64,000 bases of DNA from Collinsella sp. An307 (lineage in GTDB: Bacteria > Actinomycetota > Coriobacteriia > Coriobacteriales > Coriobacteriaceae). Location of the stretch: contig NZ_NFIP01000001.1 in NCBI RefSeq assembly GCF_002161805.1, forward strand, positions 310,001 through 374,000, in the 5' to 3' direction. Positions within the stretch are counted from its first letter, which is position 1. Each line of letters opens with the position of its first letter. Below, one piece after another: positions 9,738-20,000 of the stretch. A program made the position numbers and the translations under genes. The notes beneath the pieces are model-generated. The model made no database searches, was not told where the DNA came from, and saw nothing but the letters and a program-made list of their open reading frames with translations.

Positions 9738-10394
9738 TCAAACGATGCTCTCGGGGCTTGCGGAGCTGCAACGGACGGTGAAGCGACGGGAGCTGTCCCA
9801 GGTGCAGGTGAAAAGGGTGAGCGGATAGCCGCTTTCCGTCATACCGCTTACATCGGTAGGGCCGAGCACCTCGGTCATGGCAACTTCGTATCGAAAGCTG
9901 TTGCCCAGGATATCGGTGAACACAACCAGGTCGCCTGGTTGCAGCGATGTAAGCCGCCCGAAGTGCGAGCGATAGCTGTGGCCAGCGATGACCAAGTTGC
10001 CGTCGTAGGCCGAACCGGTATAGCGTCCCGGCGAGTGGGCCAGCGCGGCGTCATCTGCGGTGGCGCCAACCGGCAGGCGGAGTCCGAGCGTGGGAAGCTC
10101 GATGATGCCCACGTATGATGTCCCATCGATTTCAAGTTCCGGTAACGGACCGGCGAGGGGAGAGGTGCTGCTGCCTCCGGCAATGGCGGCGCCAAGTGAA
10201 TCGAGCGCACGAGAGCTATCGCTGCCGGCACGTGTCTCATCCCATGCGCAATAGATGGCAAGGGCGAGCGCGGCTGCAAGTAGGATGCACCCTAGGGCTC
10301 CCGATATAAATCCGCGTCGGGCCCGGCAACGCTCATCGCGACGCTTGTCACCGCGATGAGCCCGGCTATGTTCGGTGGCTTCGTTATCGCACAC
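9738..10394 (-). CDS. sortase family transpeptidase (second sortase of pilus locus)
   Basis: 218 aa. One N-terminal membrane segment (about residues 29-50) follows a basic, cytoplasmic start rich in Arg; the catalytic domain lies outside. The catalytic His139 sits in AGHSYRSHFGRL, Cys197 in LFTCTWD, and the arginine is Arg203/204 in SSRRFTV. The HSYRSHF and TCTWD contexts differ from the class C enzyme encoded upstream, and it lacks that enzyme's C-terminal anchor. It may be the housekeeping or cell-wall-anchoring sortase of the locus, attaching finished pili or the large adhesin to peptidoglycan; this role is inferred. The gene overlaps the minor-pilin stop by 11 bp. It is the last gene of the operon; a short GC stem (GGGGC/GCCCC near 9678-9693) lies downstream. 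Confidence 0.85.
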   Translation of the reverse strand: MCDNEATEHSRAHRGDKRRDERCRARRGFISGALGCILLAAALALAIYCAWDETRAGSDSSRALDSLGAAIAGGSSTSPLAGPLPELEIDGTSYVGIIELPTLGLRLPVGATADDAALAHSPGRYTGSAYDGNLVIAGHSYRSHFGRLTSLQPGDLVVFTDILGNSFRYEVAMTEVLGPTDVSGMTESGYPLTLFTCTWDSSRRFTVRCSSASPESIV

Positions 10395-11304
10395 GGCGCC
10401 TCCGATACGCGCTTACGATAAGAAGCGCCATGCCGGCGAATGCGAGCGGAGGCACAAGGTGCCAGAGCGTGCCCGTTTGAGGAAGCCGCTTCTCGGGAGG
10501 CGTGATGTCTCCCGTGTTGATGATTGCTACCGTGCCCCCGCTCCGTTCGATGGTGACGGTGTAGCCGTCGGGCACGTTTGCCTCAACGACCTGCCAGCTG
10601 TGGCCCAGGCTCAATCCGGTCCAGGTATGCTGCCATCCTGCTGCGGCGTCAAGCTGGATCGTGTCGGCGACCTCGCCATCGCAGAGCAGCTGCACGCTGA
10701 TTTGCCTGGGGCGGTTTGCGGCACCCCCGTCATCCCAGCGCTTGACTACCGTGAGATTCGTGAGCTCGACACGCTCGAATTTCAGGTCGCAGCGCATCTC
10801 GGAGAGCTCCGTCCCGGAATCATCTACGCTGGGGAGCGCTGTAAGTATCGGCGAGAAGCGATACCGCGCGTCGTGGTAATCGAGCTCGCCGGCGCATACC
10901 AGGTATAGCCCGTGCTCGAGGTCTTCAAAGCGCAGCAGGCCGCGTGCATCGGTTGCGCCTGCTGCAAGGGCCGGCACCGCGTCTGCTGAGACATAAGCTG
11001 CGAGCGTTTGCGCTGCGGCGCCCCATCCGCTGGCATCCAGCCCATTAAGGTCAACTGGGTAATCGGCGAAGCTCCCCGTGAGCTTCCAGCTTCCAGAAGG
11101 GGAGAGCTCACCCACGCGGTAGAGGGAGATGTCGACCCCAGAAAGCGCGGCGCTCCCATCTTGGGCGCTCGCCTCGATGGCGTAACCCGAGGTACGCTCC
11201 TCTGCGAAGGCGAAGCGGGGAGCCATGCAAAGCAGCAAAGAGAGTGTAGCTAGGACGCACACCAGTCGGCGAAGATGCGTGCGCTGCGAAAGGGCTTCTA
11301 GCAT
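10384..11304 (-). CDS. minor pilin / LPQTG-anchored Cna-B protein
   Basis: 306 aa. It has an N-terminal signal peptide (cleavage likely after CMAPRFAFA), two beta-rich domains, and a C-terminal LPQTG motif followed by a hydrophobic stretch and RRRR tail, the classic sortase sorting signal. Residues about 185-265 form a Cna-B type domain (TNLTVVKRWDD, WQVVEANVPDGYTV), which usually makes an internal Lys-Asn/Asp isopeptide bond. The first domain (SGVDISLYRVGELSPSGSW, FEDLEHGLYLVCAG) resembles SpaA-type pilin subunits. It overlaps the upstream sortase by 7 bp and the downstream one by 11 bp. Likely a base or tip pilin; which of the two is not decided by sequence. Confidence 0.85.
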   Translation of the reverse strand: MLEALSQRTHLRRLVCVLATLSLLLCMAPRFAFAEERTSGYAIEASAQDGSAALSGVDISLYRVGELSPSGSWKLTGSFADYPVDLNGLDASGWGAAAQTLAAYVSADAVPALAAGATDARGLLRFEDLEHGLYLVCAGELDYHDARYRFSPILTALPSVDDSGTELSEMRCDLKFERVELTNLTVVKRWDDGGAANRPRQISVQLLCDGEVADTIQLDAAAGWQHTWTGLSLGHSWQVVEANVPDGYTVTIERSGGTVAIINTGDITPPEKRLPQTGTLWHLVPPLAFAGMALLIVSAYRRRRVR

Positions 11305-12323
11305 AGGTCATCACCTTCAAATGGGGCAGAGGATTCGGAGTCTGCGGAGGGGCTGGGATCGGCAGAAGGCACAGTATCGGAGGGGGATGGAGCCTCGGGC
11401 TCGCCGAGGCGCGCGGCTCCATCCGGAACTGCGTCGTTCTGTTGGGCGCCCCTATTTGCATGTGGCGAGGGCTCGGGTGCGGGATTGTCGCCCCCGTCTT
11501 CGTTGCGGCGCGTTCGCGTTCTCACCAACACGATAACCAGCAGGATAAGTAGGATCGGTGCGGCAATGACGGGCGCTACCTGCGCAGGATCGATTCGCGT
11601 CGCCTCGCCGGCGCCTGCGGGCACGGCATCGTTGGCGATTCGGTGCCCGCGCACCAACAGGCGGTGCGTGTTCACGCCATAGGGCGTGCAGGTGACGAGC
11701 GTCGCCAAGTCGCGCCTCTCTTCGATCTCCAGGTCGTCGAGCTCGTTGGGTTCCACGATGCGGATCTGGTCCACCTCGTAGGTGAGGGTCTCGCCCAGTA
11801 CGTGAATCAAGAAGACGTCGCCCTCGACAAGCTGGTCGATATCGCTGAACAGGCGCGCGCTCGGCAGTCCGCGGTGCCCCGAGAGGACCGTGTGGGTGGA
11901 TGCCCCGCCCACCGGCAGCGAGCTCCCCTCGATATGCCCCGCGGCCACCTGCAGAACATCGTCATCGATGCCGTGGTACACGGGAAGCATGATGTTTACC
12001 GACGGCACCTCCACGTAGCAGAGCATGCCGGTGCCCGAGACATCGAGCGTGCTCGCATAGCGGCGATGGAAGGCGTCGGTGGGGTGGTAGCGATCGTGCT
12101 GCTCCAAGAGCGCCTCGTTATAGGCGCGTGCTTCCGCGAGCATCTGGTCTCGCTCGGCGGAGCTCGCCGCGGCGACCTCATCGTCGTAGCTAGCGATGAG
12201 CTGGCTTTGATGAAAGGAGTTCCACCAGTCACTCACGCTGGGATACAGAAGCAGCAGGATCCCCACCGCGAACGCGGCGACCAACAATCCGGTCGAGACC
12301 GATATGTGCTTGCGGTTAGACAT
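11298..12323 (-). CDS. class C (pilus-polymerising) sortase
   Basis: 341 aa with an N-terminal membrane helix (about 12-28) and a C-terminal one (about 245-265), the two-anchor layout of class C sortases. The catalytic triad is visible: His150 in LSGHRGLP, Cys212 in TLVTCTPYG and Arg221 in NTHRLLVRGHR. The TLVTCTPYGVNTHRLLVRG block is diagnostic of pilus polymerases. These cleave the LPXTG of the major pilin and link it to the next subunit's lysine. After the second helix comes a long disordered cytoplasmic tail rich in Pro, Ser, Glu and Asp (about 75 residues), which is unusual. The gene follows the major pilin by 67 bp. Confidence 0.92.
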   Translation of the reverse strand: MSNRKHISVSTGLLVAAFAVGILLLLYPSVSDWWNSFHQSQLIASYDDEVAAASSAERDQMLAEARAYNEALLEQHDRYHPTDAFHRRYASTLDVSGTGMLCYVEVPSVNIMLPVYHGIDDDVLQVAAGHIEGSSLPVGGASTHTVLSGHRGLPSARLFSDIDQLVEGDVFLIHVLGETLTYEVDQIRIVEPNELDDLEIEERRDLATLVTCTPYGVNTHRLLVRGHRIANDAVPAGAGEATRIDPAQVAPVIAAPILLILLVIVLVRTRTRRNEDGGDNPAPEPSPHANRGAQQNDAVPDGAARLGEPEAPSPSDTVPSADPSPSADSESSAPFEGDDLC

Positions 12324-12390
12324 GGGGTTCCTGCTGCTCCAAGGTTGGTGGCATCAGCGCGCTGGGTGCCCTCCGATGCCGATCCTTCGG

Positions 12391-13950
12391 CTACTGCTTC
12401 TGTGCCATGCGGCGCTTCACCACGAGTGCCACGCCGGCAACTACAACGAGCGTGCCGCCCACGATATAGAGCACCGTTGTGCCCATGCCGCCCGTGGAGG
12501 GCAGGGTGGCGCCGGCTTGGTTCACCACGGTGGCGCTCAGGCTGCCATCGTCAGGGTTGGATGTGAACTCGATGGTACCTCCTTTGGTCGAAGCGCCGGT
12601 GAGGTTGGTGATCTGCGAGCCTCCATCATGTGTCGCCGTGATATCGAACTCAATGGGCGTGATGGTGTTGTAGCCTCCAGGCGTCGTGCTCTCGGACAGG
12701 CGGTAGTGTCCGTCATCGAGACCGGTGAACTCGAAGGTGGTGGAGCCGTCAGCGGTAAACGTCTTCACAGTGCGCCATTCATTGGATTCACCCTTATACA
12801 GCTTCTCAAGGGTGAAGGCAGCGCCCGCGAGCGGCTGATTGTTGCCATCGACCTTATTGATGATGGTCTTGTAGGTGAAGACCACCGCGTTGTCGGGCGT
12901 GGTCGTGCCGGTGCCGCTGCCATTGGGGTTGTTGGAGTACTCCAGGTGCGCGGTGTTGGGGTTGCCAGGTTCCCCAATCACGGCGTGCTCGTTCAACGTT
13001 GCGGAGTAGGTCGCAACGATCTTGCAGCCATCCTCGACGTTCTTTATCGTCCTGAGGTCATTGAACTTGATATGGAAGGTGCAATTGTCTTCCGGATTGG
13101 AGACAACTGTGTATTGATTGGCGCCGAGCAGAGCGCCGTCAACCGTTACGGCGACGCTGCCTGCGCCGTCGAAGTCGAGGCCGTCGCCCAGATGGTCGTG
13201 CATGATGAACTGATACGTGTCATACGAGGTAAGGTCAGTTGCGACGGTGGCGGTTAGGCGGAAGTTCACGTGGTCGCTGATGTCTTGGTCGGCGCTGGGA
13301 CCCCAGGCGGCCTCGCCGGTGGAATCGTTGACGTCCTCGACTTCCTTCTCGAGCGTGGGGACGTCGGACTTGGCCTCAACACTCACATCGCCGAGCAGCT
13401 GCAGCATGAATTTGGAGTATGCGTCGTCGTTGCCGATGACGACGTCGGTGTTATCCCTCACGAAATAATAGCCATCATCGAGGCCGCTGATGGTGTAGGT
13501 GAATGGAGCCTGAGTTCCTGTGCCAGAGGTGGAACTAGAGTGAGTGTTGGTGAGATGATTGCCGATGACGGTTGCCACTGCATCAAGATCGGCGGAGTTG
13601 TTGGCGAAGGGGTTGCTGGTAAGCACTTCGGCCACATCTGCCGCAGTTTTGCAGTCCGTGAAGAGCGCGTGCAGCGACCACCTTGTATCTTTCAACGCGA
13701 CGAGCAAATTCTCGCCTTTCACGCCAGATCCCCATTCCACATTGGAGAGCGTGGGGTCGCTCGAGTCGTCCTTCTTGTAGTAATCGCCGCTGAAGACCTG
13801 ATACGCCTCATAGGTATGTCCGGACGTATCGGCCGTGATGGTGAGCGTGTGGCTGCCAGCGGCAAAGGCCGGCGCGACCGTTGTAAGGGCCAGCACCAGG
13901 GCGCAGAACCCGGCGGCAAGCGCGCGCAGTATCCGGTTCGTGTGCTTCAT
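12391..13950 (-). CDS. major pilin, fimbrial isopeptide-forming shaft protein (LPSTG)
   Basis: 519 aa. The signal peptide ends near APAFAA at residue 31. A pilin-like linkage region occurs at VPTLEKEVEDVND, followed by a D2-type isopeptide-forming domain (YDTYQFIMHDHLGDGLDFD). A C-terminal Cna-B/SpaA domain carries the catalytic-Glu context LSESTTPGGYN. The sorting signal is LPSTGG, a hydrophobic helix and KRRMAQKQ. Length and order match shaft pilins of Gram-positive sortase-assembled pili. It lies between the giant adhesin and the class C sortase, 123 bp after the adhesin; RBS is GAAAGGAAAACG. Lys in the TLEKEV segment is the probable inter-subunit bond residue (inferred). Confidence 0.9.
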   Translation of the reverse strand: MKHTNRILRALAAGFCALVLALTTVAPAFAAGSHTLTITADTSGHTYEAYQVFSGDYYKKDDSSDPTLSNVEWGSGVKGENLLVALKDTRWSLHALFTDCKTAADVAEVLTSNPFANNSADLDAVATVIGNHLTNTHSSSTSGTGTQAPFTYTISGLDDGYYFVRDNTDVVIGNDDAYSKFMLQLLGDVSVEAKSDVPTLEKEVEDVNDSTGEAAWGPSADQDISDHVNFRLTATVATDLTSYDTYQFIMHDHLGDGLDFDGAGSVAVTVDGALLGANQYTVVSNPEDNCTFHIKFNDLRTIKNVEDGCKIVATYSATLNEHAVIGEPGNPNTAHLEYSNNPNGSGTGTTTPDNAVVFTYKTIINKVDGNNQPLAGAAFTLEKLYKGESNEWRTVKTFTADGSTTFEFTGLDDGHYRLSESTTPGGYNTITPIEFDITATHDGGSQITNLTGASTKGGTIEFTSNPDDGSLSATVVNQAGATLPSTGGMGTTVLYIVGGTLVVVAGVALVVKRRMAQKQ

Positions 13951-14073
13951 CGTTTTCCTTCCTTTTCAAATTGTTCTATGCGTTTCGGATCGTTCCGTTG
14001 TTGGGCTGTTGGCGGGTGCGTCGTGGACGCGCAGAGTCATGGAGGTCCTTCGCGCGTTTGCGCGCGCCAAGCG

Positions 14074-17000
14074 CTAGGGCGTTTTTCGCGCGTTGCTACC
14101 ACCGCCCTTCGGTCTTAAGCCGCGGCGGCTCACCAGGGCGATGGCGCCCACGGCAAGCACGAGGCCCGCCAGGCGAATCTGCCTCGTTCCCGAGCCGCCG
14201 GTCGATGGCAGCGTGTAATCGCGGTAATTGGGTACCTGCAGGTTCAGCTCACCGTCTTGGGCGCTGTCGCGGTACAGGATGCGTCCCGGCTCATCCGGCA
14301 GGCTATAACCATTTGGGGCCTTGACTTCCAACAGGTAGTAACGGTCGCGCGGGAGGTTCTCCCAAGTATGGGAGCCGCTGGCGCCGAGCGTCACGATGTC
14401 GGTGAGGTAGGCCGTTCGCGAGGCGCCCTCGCCGATGTCTAGGACTTCGTCGATGCCTATGTTCTGGTACTCAGGATGATTGGTGGCATTCGCTATGTCG
14501 CTCACGTAGCGTTGATCTCCCGCTTCGGGGCTATAGAGGGCGAAGACCGCACCCGCAAGCGGGCTTACGGTGCCCGCCTTCAGGTCATCGCCGTCAACCT
14601 TGGTGAGCGTCACGTCCCAGAGCCTATAGGTGTTGCGGCAAGTGATAGCAAGCTCTGTGCCCGGGCGGTAGGTAAAGCCGTAGTGCGGCGCGGGGTCGGT
14701 ATTGAAGTCGCGGTAGCTGAAACTATCGCTAGGGGTGATCTCAGTGATGGTGTATCGTGCGCCATCGGTCCAGGTCCAGCCATCGCCAAAGTCCAAGCGG
14801 CAGGGGGTGGTGCCGTTTGGGTTACTCGAGCTCTCGCCGGCGTTGACCGTAAGGGTTACTTCACGAACCTGATCGTTCGGGCGATCGGCCTCGCCGAGCG
14901 CCTTGCGCACCGCATCGACCGAGTCGAACCTCCCTTCCAGCGCGCTGCCTTCGTAGACGGCAAAGGTGAACGTGGCTTCCTCGGCGATGGCAACTGGATT
15001 GCCCTCGCCATCAACCGTTACCTTTTCAAGCGTGGGCACCGCGGGTACGCGCACGCCCACGGGGAGTGAGACCGCGGAAAGCGCTAGCGTGCTTCCGCCG
15101 GTGTTCACCTCGTAACGGTAGCCAAAGTTGTTCCAGGCAATCGTGCCGGGGTCCGCCGCGCCGTCAATGTTCGCCGTGAAGCTTACGAGCACCGTGGCGC
15201 CAGCCGGTACCACGTCGGCGGTTCCATTGCCGAGCACCACGCGGAGGGAGCGTGCACTGGCTGGAGCAGCGTTCCAGCCAGCGCCTCCCGTTTCGCCCGC
15301 CCAATCGGCGTCGGTAAAGCTTGTTGCCGCGGTGTACTCAACGCGGTAGCTGTTCGGATCAACTGTTTGCACCGTGCCATCGGGATCGCGCAGGCGTACC
15401 GATACCTGCGGATCGTCCGCGAATCGCACCTTGAAGGCACTGTTGCGGGAGGCATCCGGGTCAAAGGGACTGCCGTCGTCCGGCTCGGGCAGGTTGTCGA
15501 TCACCACGAGCTTGTTGAGGGGGCTTTCGGACTGGTTGCTTACCTCGAGCTCGTAGGTAAAGGCGCTGCCTGAGCTTCCCAGCAGGATGCTCGTGGGTGT
15601 TCCGGTGGCACTCGCCGTGTTGTCGCGGTTGTTTACCTCGGTGACGTGCTTGTTAGAGCTCGTGACGTATCCGAAGGCCACGTTGACCGCCGCCGAGTTG
15701 CGCACGCCGGAGGGGTCGCCGTTTTCATCGCGCACCATGGTGCCCTCCGACACGCTGCTAAAGGTGCAGTCGGGCTCGAAGAGCACGTCGTTGATATACG
15801 GACGCGACGAGATGGTCTCCGAGGTGTTGCGGGTGGAGTAGCTCAGTACTGCGGTGCCGCCGTTTTCGGGGATCATCATCCAGGCATAGTTATAGACGGT
15901 GGTTTGGCTGCCCTGGAGACGGATGGAAAGTGATTCCGAGCCATCCGCCGCTCGATCAAGCTTAACGGAAATTGTACCGCCACGGTCGGGAAGTACGGTC
16001 CATTCCGAGTTCCCAACCGGCACAGGCTGTCCTCCGATGTTAACGGTGGCGTCATCTGCGCTGTGGTCTGCAATGGTGAAAAGGGTGGTGCTGTTGCCCA
16101 CGGAGCTGCCGTCCGCAAGGAAGCGCTGGAGCGTCACGTCGCCTACGAAGGTGTAGGGCGCCTCCATGGTGTCCTGCACCATATAGTCAACGATCTGGGT
16201 TGGACCGTCGTTGCGAAGCGTGGTTTGCCAGTTAATGGTTGCTGCCGGTGCGGCGCTGCCCGTGTAGTCGATAGTTTCACCATTTATCGGCGTATACGAA
16301 ACTGCTCGTTTGGAAACTCCGGGGACACTGTAGGTCCGCCGAAGCGTGACGTCCGACACGAGCCAGCGCGCATGTTTTCCGCTGGGATCGGTGATCCCGT
16401 AGCGTTCTTGTACTTCTTCAGCTGAGAGCCCTAATCGGGTTCCGTCATTGTAGGTGGATCCTTCTCCGATGGGCGCGCCTGTGGCGGAGACGTTAACATC
16501 GGATGCGATTTCGCCCGTTACAATCACGCCGGTGTCCAGATAGTCCTCGTAGGGCATCGCGAGCGTGTTCTGCGAGACGTCTTCTGTTTGAGAATAGAAG
16601 CCAATCTGGCAGAAATAGCCGAAGACGATCGCCTCGTTGCGGTCAAGGTAATACTGACCGCGCACTGCGTCGTAGTGAACGGCGTAATCGCCTTCGCCGC
16701 TACCAAATGTAAAGCGCAGCGTACCGTCACCTTGCACCTCTGCCTGTACCTGCGCGCTCATGAAGTGGATGTCGCTCGTGGCCCCGCCTTCCGTATAAGC
16801 GAGGTTTACAAATGGTTCGTTACCGAACGCTGCCTGCTCGTTTGCGCCGCCGTTGGTCACGATGGTGCGAGGCCCATTCGCTCCGATCGGAGTTGAGCGC
16901 ATGTAGCCGTACGTAAAGCCTTCGGGCAGCTGATCGATAAGGTCATTCAGGTAGAGTCGCGGATTGCCGGTGTTCATGATTACTGTGTAATATTGCACCC

Positions 17001-20000
17001 AGCTCTCACGGGTGTCGCGGTTGTTGTAGACGACGCGCTCAGAGGTGGACGGGGCGTCGTCAATTCTATTTTGATTATTTTCTCTATAGAGCCCATAGAC
17101 ACCCTTCTGTAGGAAGGCGCTGCCGCTCTGCTCCAGATCATGCGTTACCGTGGAGGGCAAGCCGTACAGCCAGAGCGTGTTTTGCAACTGCTGTGTGCCA
17201 GCGGCTGCCGTATAGCGGTCCCAAACAGCATCGTCGGCAACGTTGCTAGGGAAGGTAAGGGTTACGTAGAGATAGAGCGTGCTATCGGACTCAAATGTGA
17301 TGCGCGCTTCGTCGGGCCAGACAATATAGTACTGGCCGTCTTCATGTGCCACGCCCAGCGAGGGGAAGTCTGGGGAGACAGACCAATTGTTAAGATCATC
17401 GACGCCTACTACGTTGCCCGTGCCTCCAGCGACGGCCTTTATTTTGATGTCGTCAGCTACCCATTTGAATGCGCCGAAAGTCTGGGGGAGTGCGTCGCCC
17501 AGTTGATCGCCCGTGAGCGTGAAGGGGCCGCCTGCCGCGTTTTGAAGGTCAAGTCTATAGGTGACCGCTTCGCCCGAGCCTACCGTGGAGTGGTCGACGA
17601 GGATGTCGTGGTCCGGATTACCGTCGCGTTCTCCCTCGACAATGTGCTTTTCGAATTGCAGGATGGTGCCGCCACCCCAGAGCCCCGCGAAGATGCGGTT
17701 GCCGGGCTTATCGTTCATCCAAACCATGTTTCCTACGGAATAGGAGCCGGTATCCTGGGCAAGCTGCGCGTCGACCACGGCGTGGTAGTTCAACTCAATG
17801 CGATATTCCTCGCCGGGCAGTTCGTCGAAGTACCACTCGATATGCGTATGTAGACCTTTGTAATGTTCGGTATCACCGCCGCCCTCGCCGTTGGGGAGTT
17901 CTACGTCGCCTTCGTCCTCAGCTACGGTGATGCTCGCCGCGGTTAAGAGCTTGCCGGAATCGTCGATTCCCACGCGCACGTTCTTGTAGGTGCCCGCCTT
18001 GAGCAGGTAGTAGGCCTTCCCCTCTACGGTCATCTGCTCAAGATCTTGACCCTCGAGCTGCGGGTTTTCATCTGCGGGAACCAGCAGGTATTGCGCGCCA
18101 TAGAGGTCGTCGACCATTGGAAGGTTTTCGTAGGCGCCTGTGCCGTAGTGTGTGAAGTTGAGGCGGTAGTCCAAGACATCATCGTCGTTGAGCTGCGGTG
18201 CTTCGTCCAGCAGCACTCCGTCGCGAGAAACCGATTTATCGATGACGGCTTCTCGCCGTACGGTGCGTGTAGTACCAGGTGCTCTTTTTACCTCACCGCC
18301 ATTTGGGTTGTAAACATACGCGGTGTTGGAGATTGTGCGCGGGTTCTCATTGGGATATTGGCTCGGTCGATCGTGCTCTAGCAGCTCGAACGTCGTCTTG
18401 ATGGTGGCGTGCACGGTCATCTCGAGGGAGGCTCCACCTCCGAGTGAGAAGTTGCTATCCTCGCTATTGAGCGCCCAGTCACAGGTATAGACAGCTTTCG
18501 AGGTGGGAGCGTATCCTGCGCGATAAAGCGCCTCGGCTACGCTTGATGCGATATAGCTTGCCCCTTTGGCAGTCTGCACGGTATAGCTCGCTGCTCCGTC
18601 ATTGAAGGCGGCTGTTATGGTGAGCGTGGTATCTGTGGTATCCATGCTGCTATTACGAGGGGTACGCCAAGCGGCATTTTCGGTGCCATCAATATTGGTA
18701 ACGGCTTCCCACGTACCCAGTTGTGCATGCTTAATGGTTATGGTGAGCTTGGTGCCTGCTGGAGCTTCAGCAAACATCCGCTCCATATTCTGAGGCGTGA
18801 TGTAGAGGTCGGTGCTTAGAGGATCGCTCACCCGATACACGCCTTCCATAGGCGAAGTTGGGTACGAGCTTGTTCCTGTGTTGGTGAGCGTAAGTGGGTA
18901 GTCGATGTCTTCGCCAAAGTAGGTAGGTTCGCTTGAACCCTTGGTAAAGGTGAGGTTGGCAGTTGCTTCTGAGAGCGTTATCTGCGCTATTGCGGGCTTG
19001 GGCTCATCGTCAACGCTGTGCGTGTAATGGACGGTTGCGCGAATTTCATTGATGACTTGATGCTTATCCTGTGCCGCATGAAACGCGTTAAGGTCAATTT
19101 CGAAGGCCTCGGGTTTTAAGTAAATTGATACATTGGGAGGAGCTGCCTCTTGGTTTCGGTTCCCGTTCACGTAGCGCCAGCTAAGTTCAAGCCCTTGCTC
19201 TTCTTCATTCCATGTGACGTTGCGTCCGGAAATGCCGGTTGCTGAAAGTTGCGCAATAAGGATATCGCCAGCATAGATGTTACTTCCCTGGACACGGATA
19301 GTCCCTTGCTTTACCGCTTCCACCACATCGGGTGCCCAGATAACGCCTTGAGGTAGATGGAGGGTGTCGACGAAGTCGATGGACCTGGCAAAGTCCTTGC
19401 CGTAGGACGAGCTGTTCGTGTCGTCGCGCGGCAGGCTTACATCCCATCTCATGTCTTGGGAGAGAGCGGCACCTCCTTCGCCGTCGCCCCATATACGGGG
19501 GCCATTAGTTCCTGTTTTCCTAAGGCTGAAGCTATCGGGCTGGGTTGTCCAGTAAGCCTGGATCATATCGTCGCTGGTGGGCTCGATGAGCTCACCTTGT
19601 TCGCTTCCTTCCGATGTGGGCTTCACGCCCGCAACGCCCCAGATGGTGATGCCGCCTCCGCTCGAAGTGGGCGAGGGATAGAGCGCCGTCATGGGAATTG
19701 AGATCGTAGAACCTGTGTGTGGCGCGAACTCAAGGTAAACGGTGTAAGGGTCGTCGGTGGCAAAGACGCTGGCGGAAGCTACGGTCGAGCCGTTGCTGTC
19801 CGTTATGTCGAAGTGACTGCCCGGAGTGATGCTCAGGGTGGCATCCTCGCCTGCTAGGCGTAGATATACGCGGTAGCGGGCGTCATTTGTGCCCGTGGTA
19901 TTCTGAAGGCTAGCGGTAATGTTGAGGGTATCGCCCGTGAGAAGGCGGTAACCACCGCCGCTGCCGCCTTCGGACGATTGCCACTGTATGGTGTCGCCCT

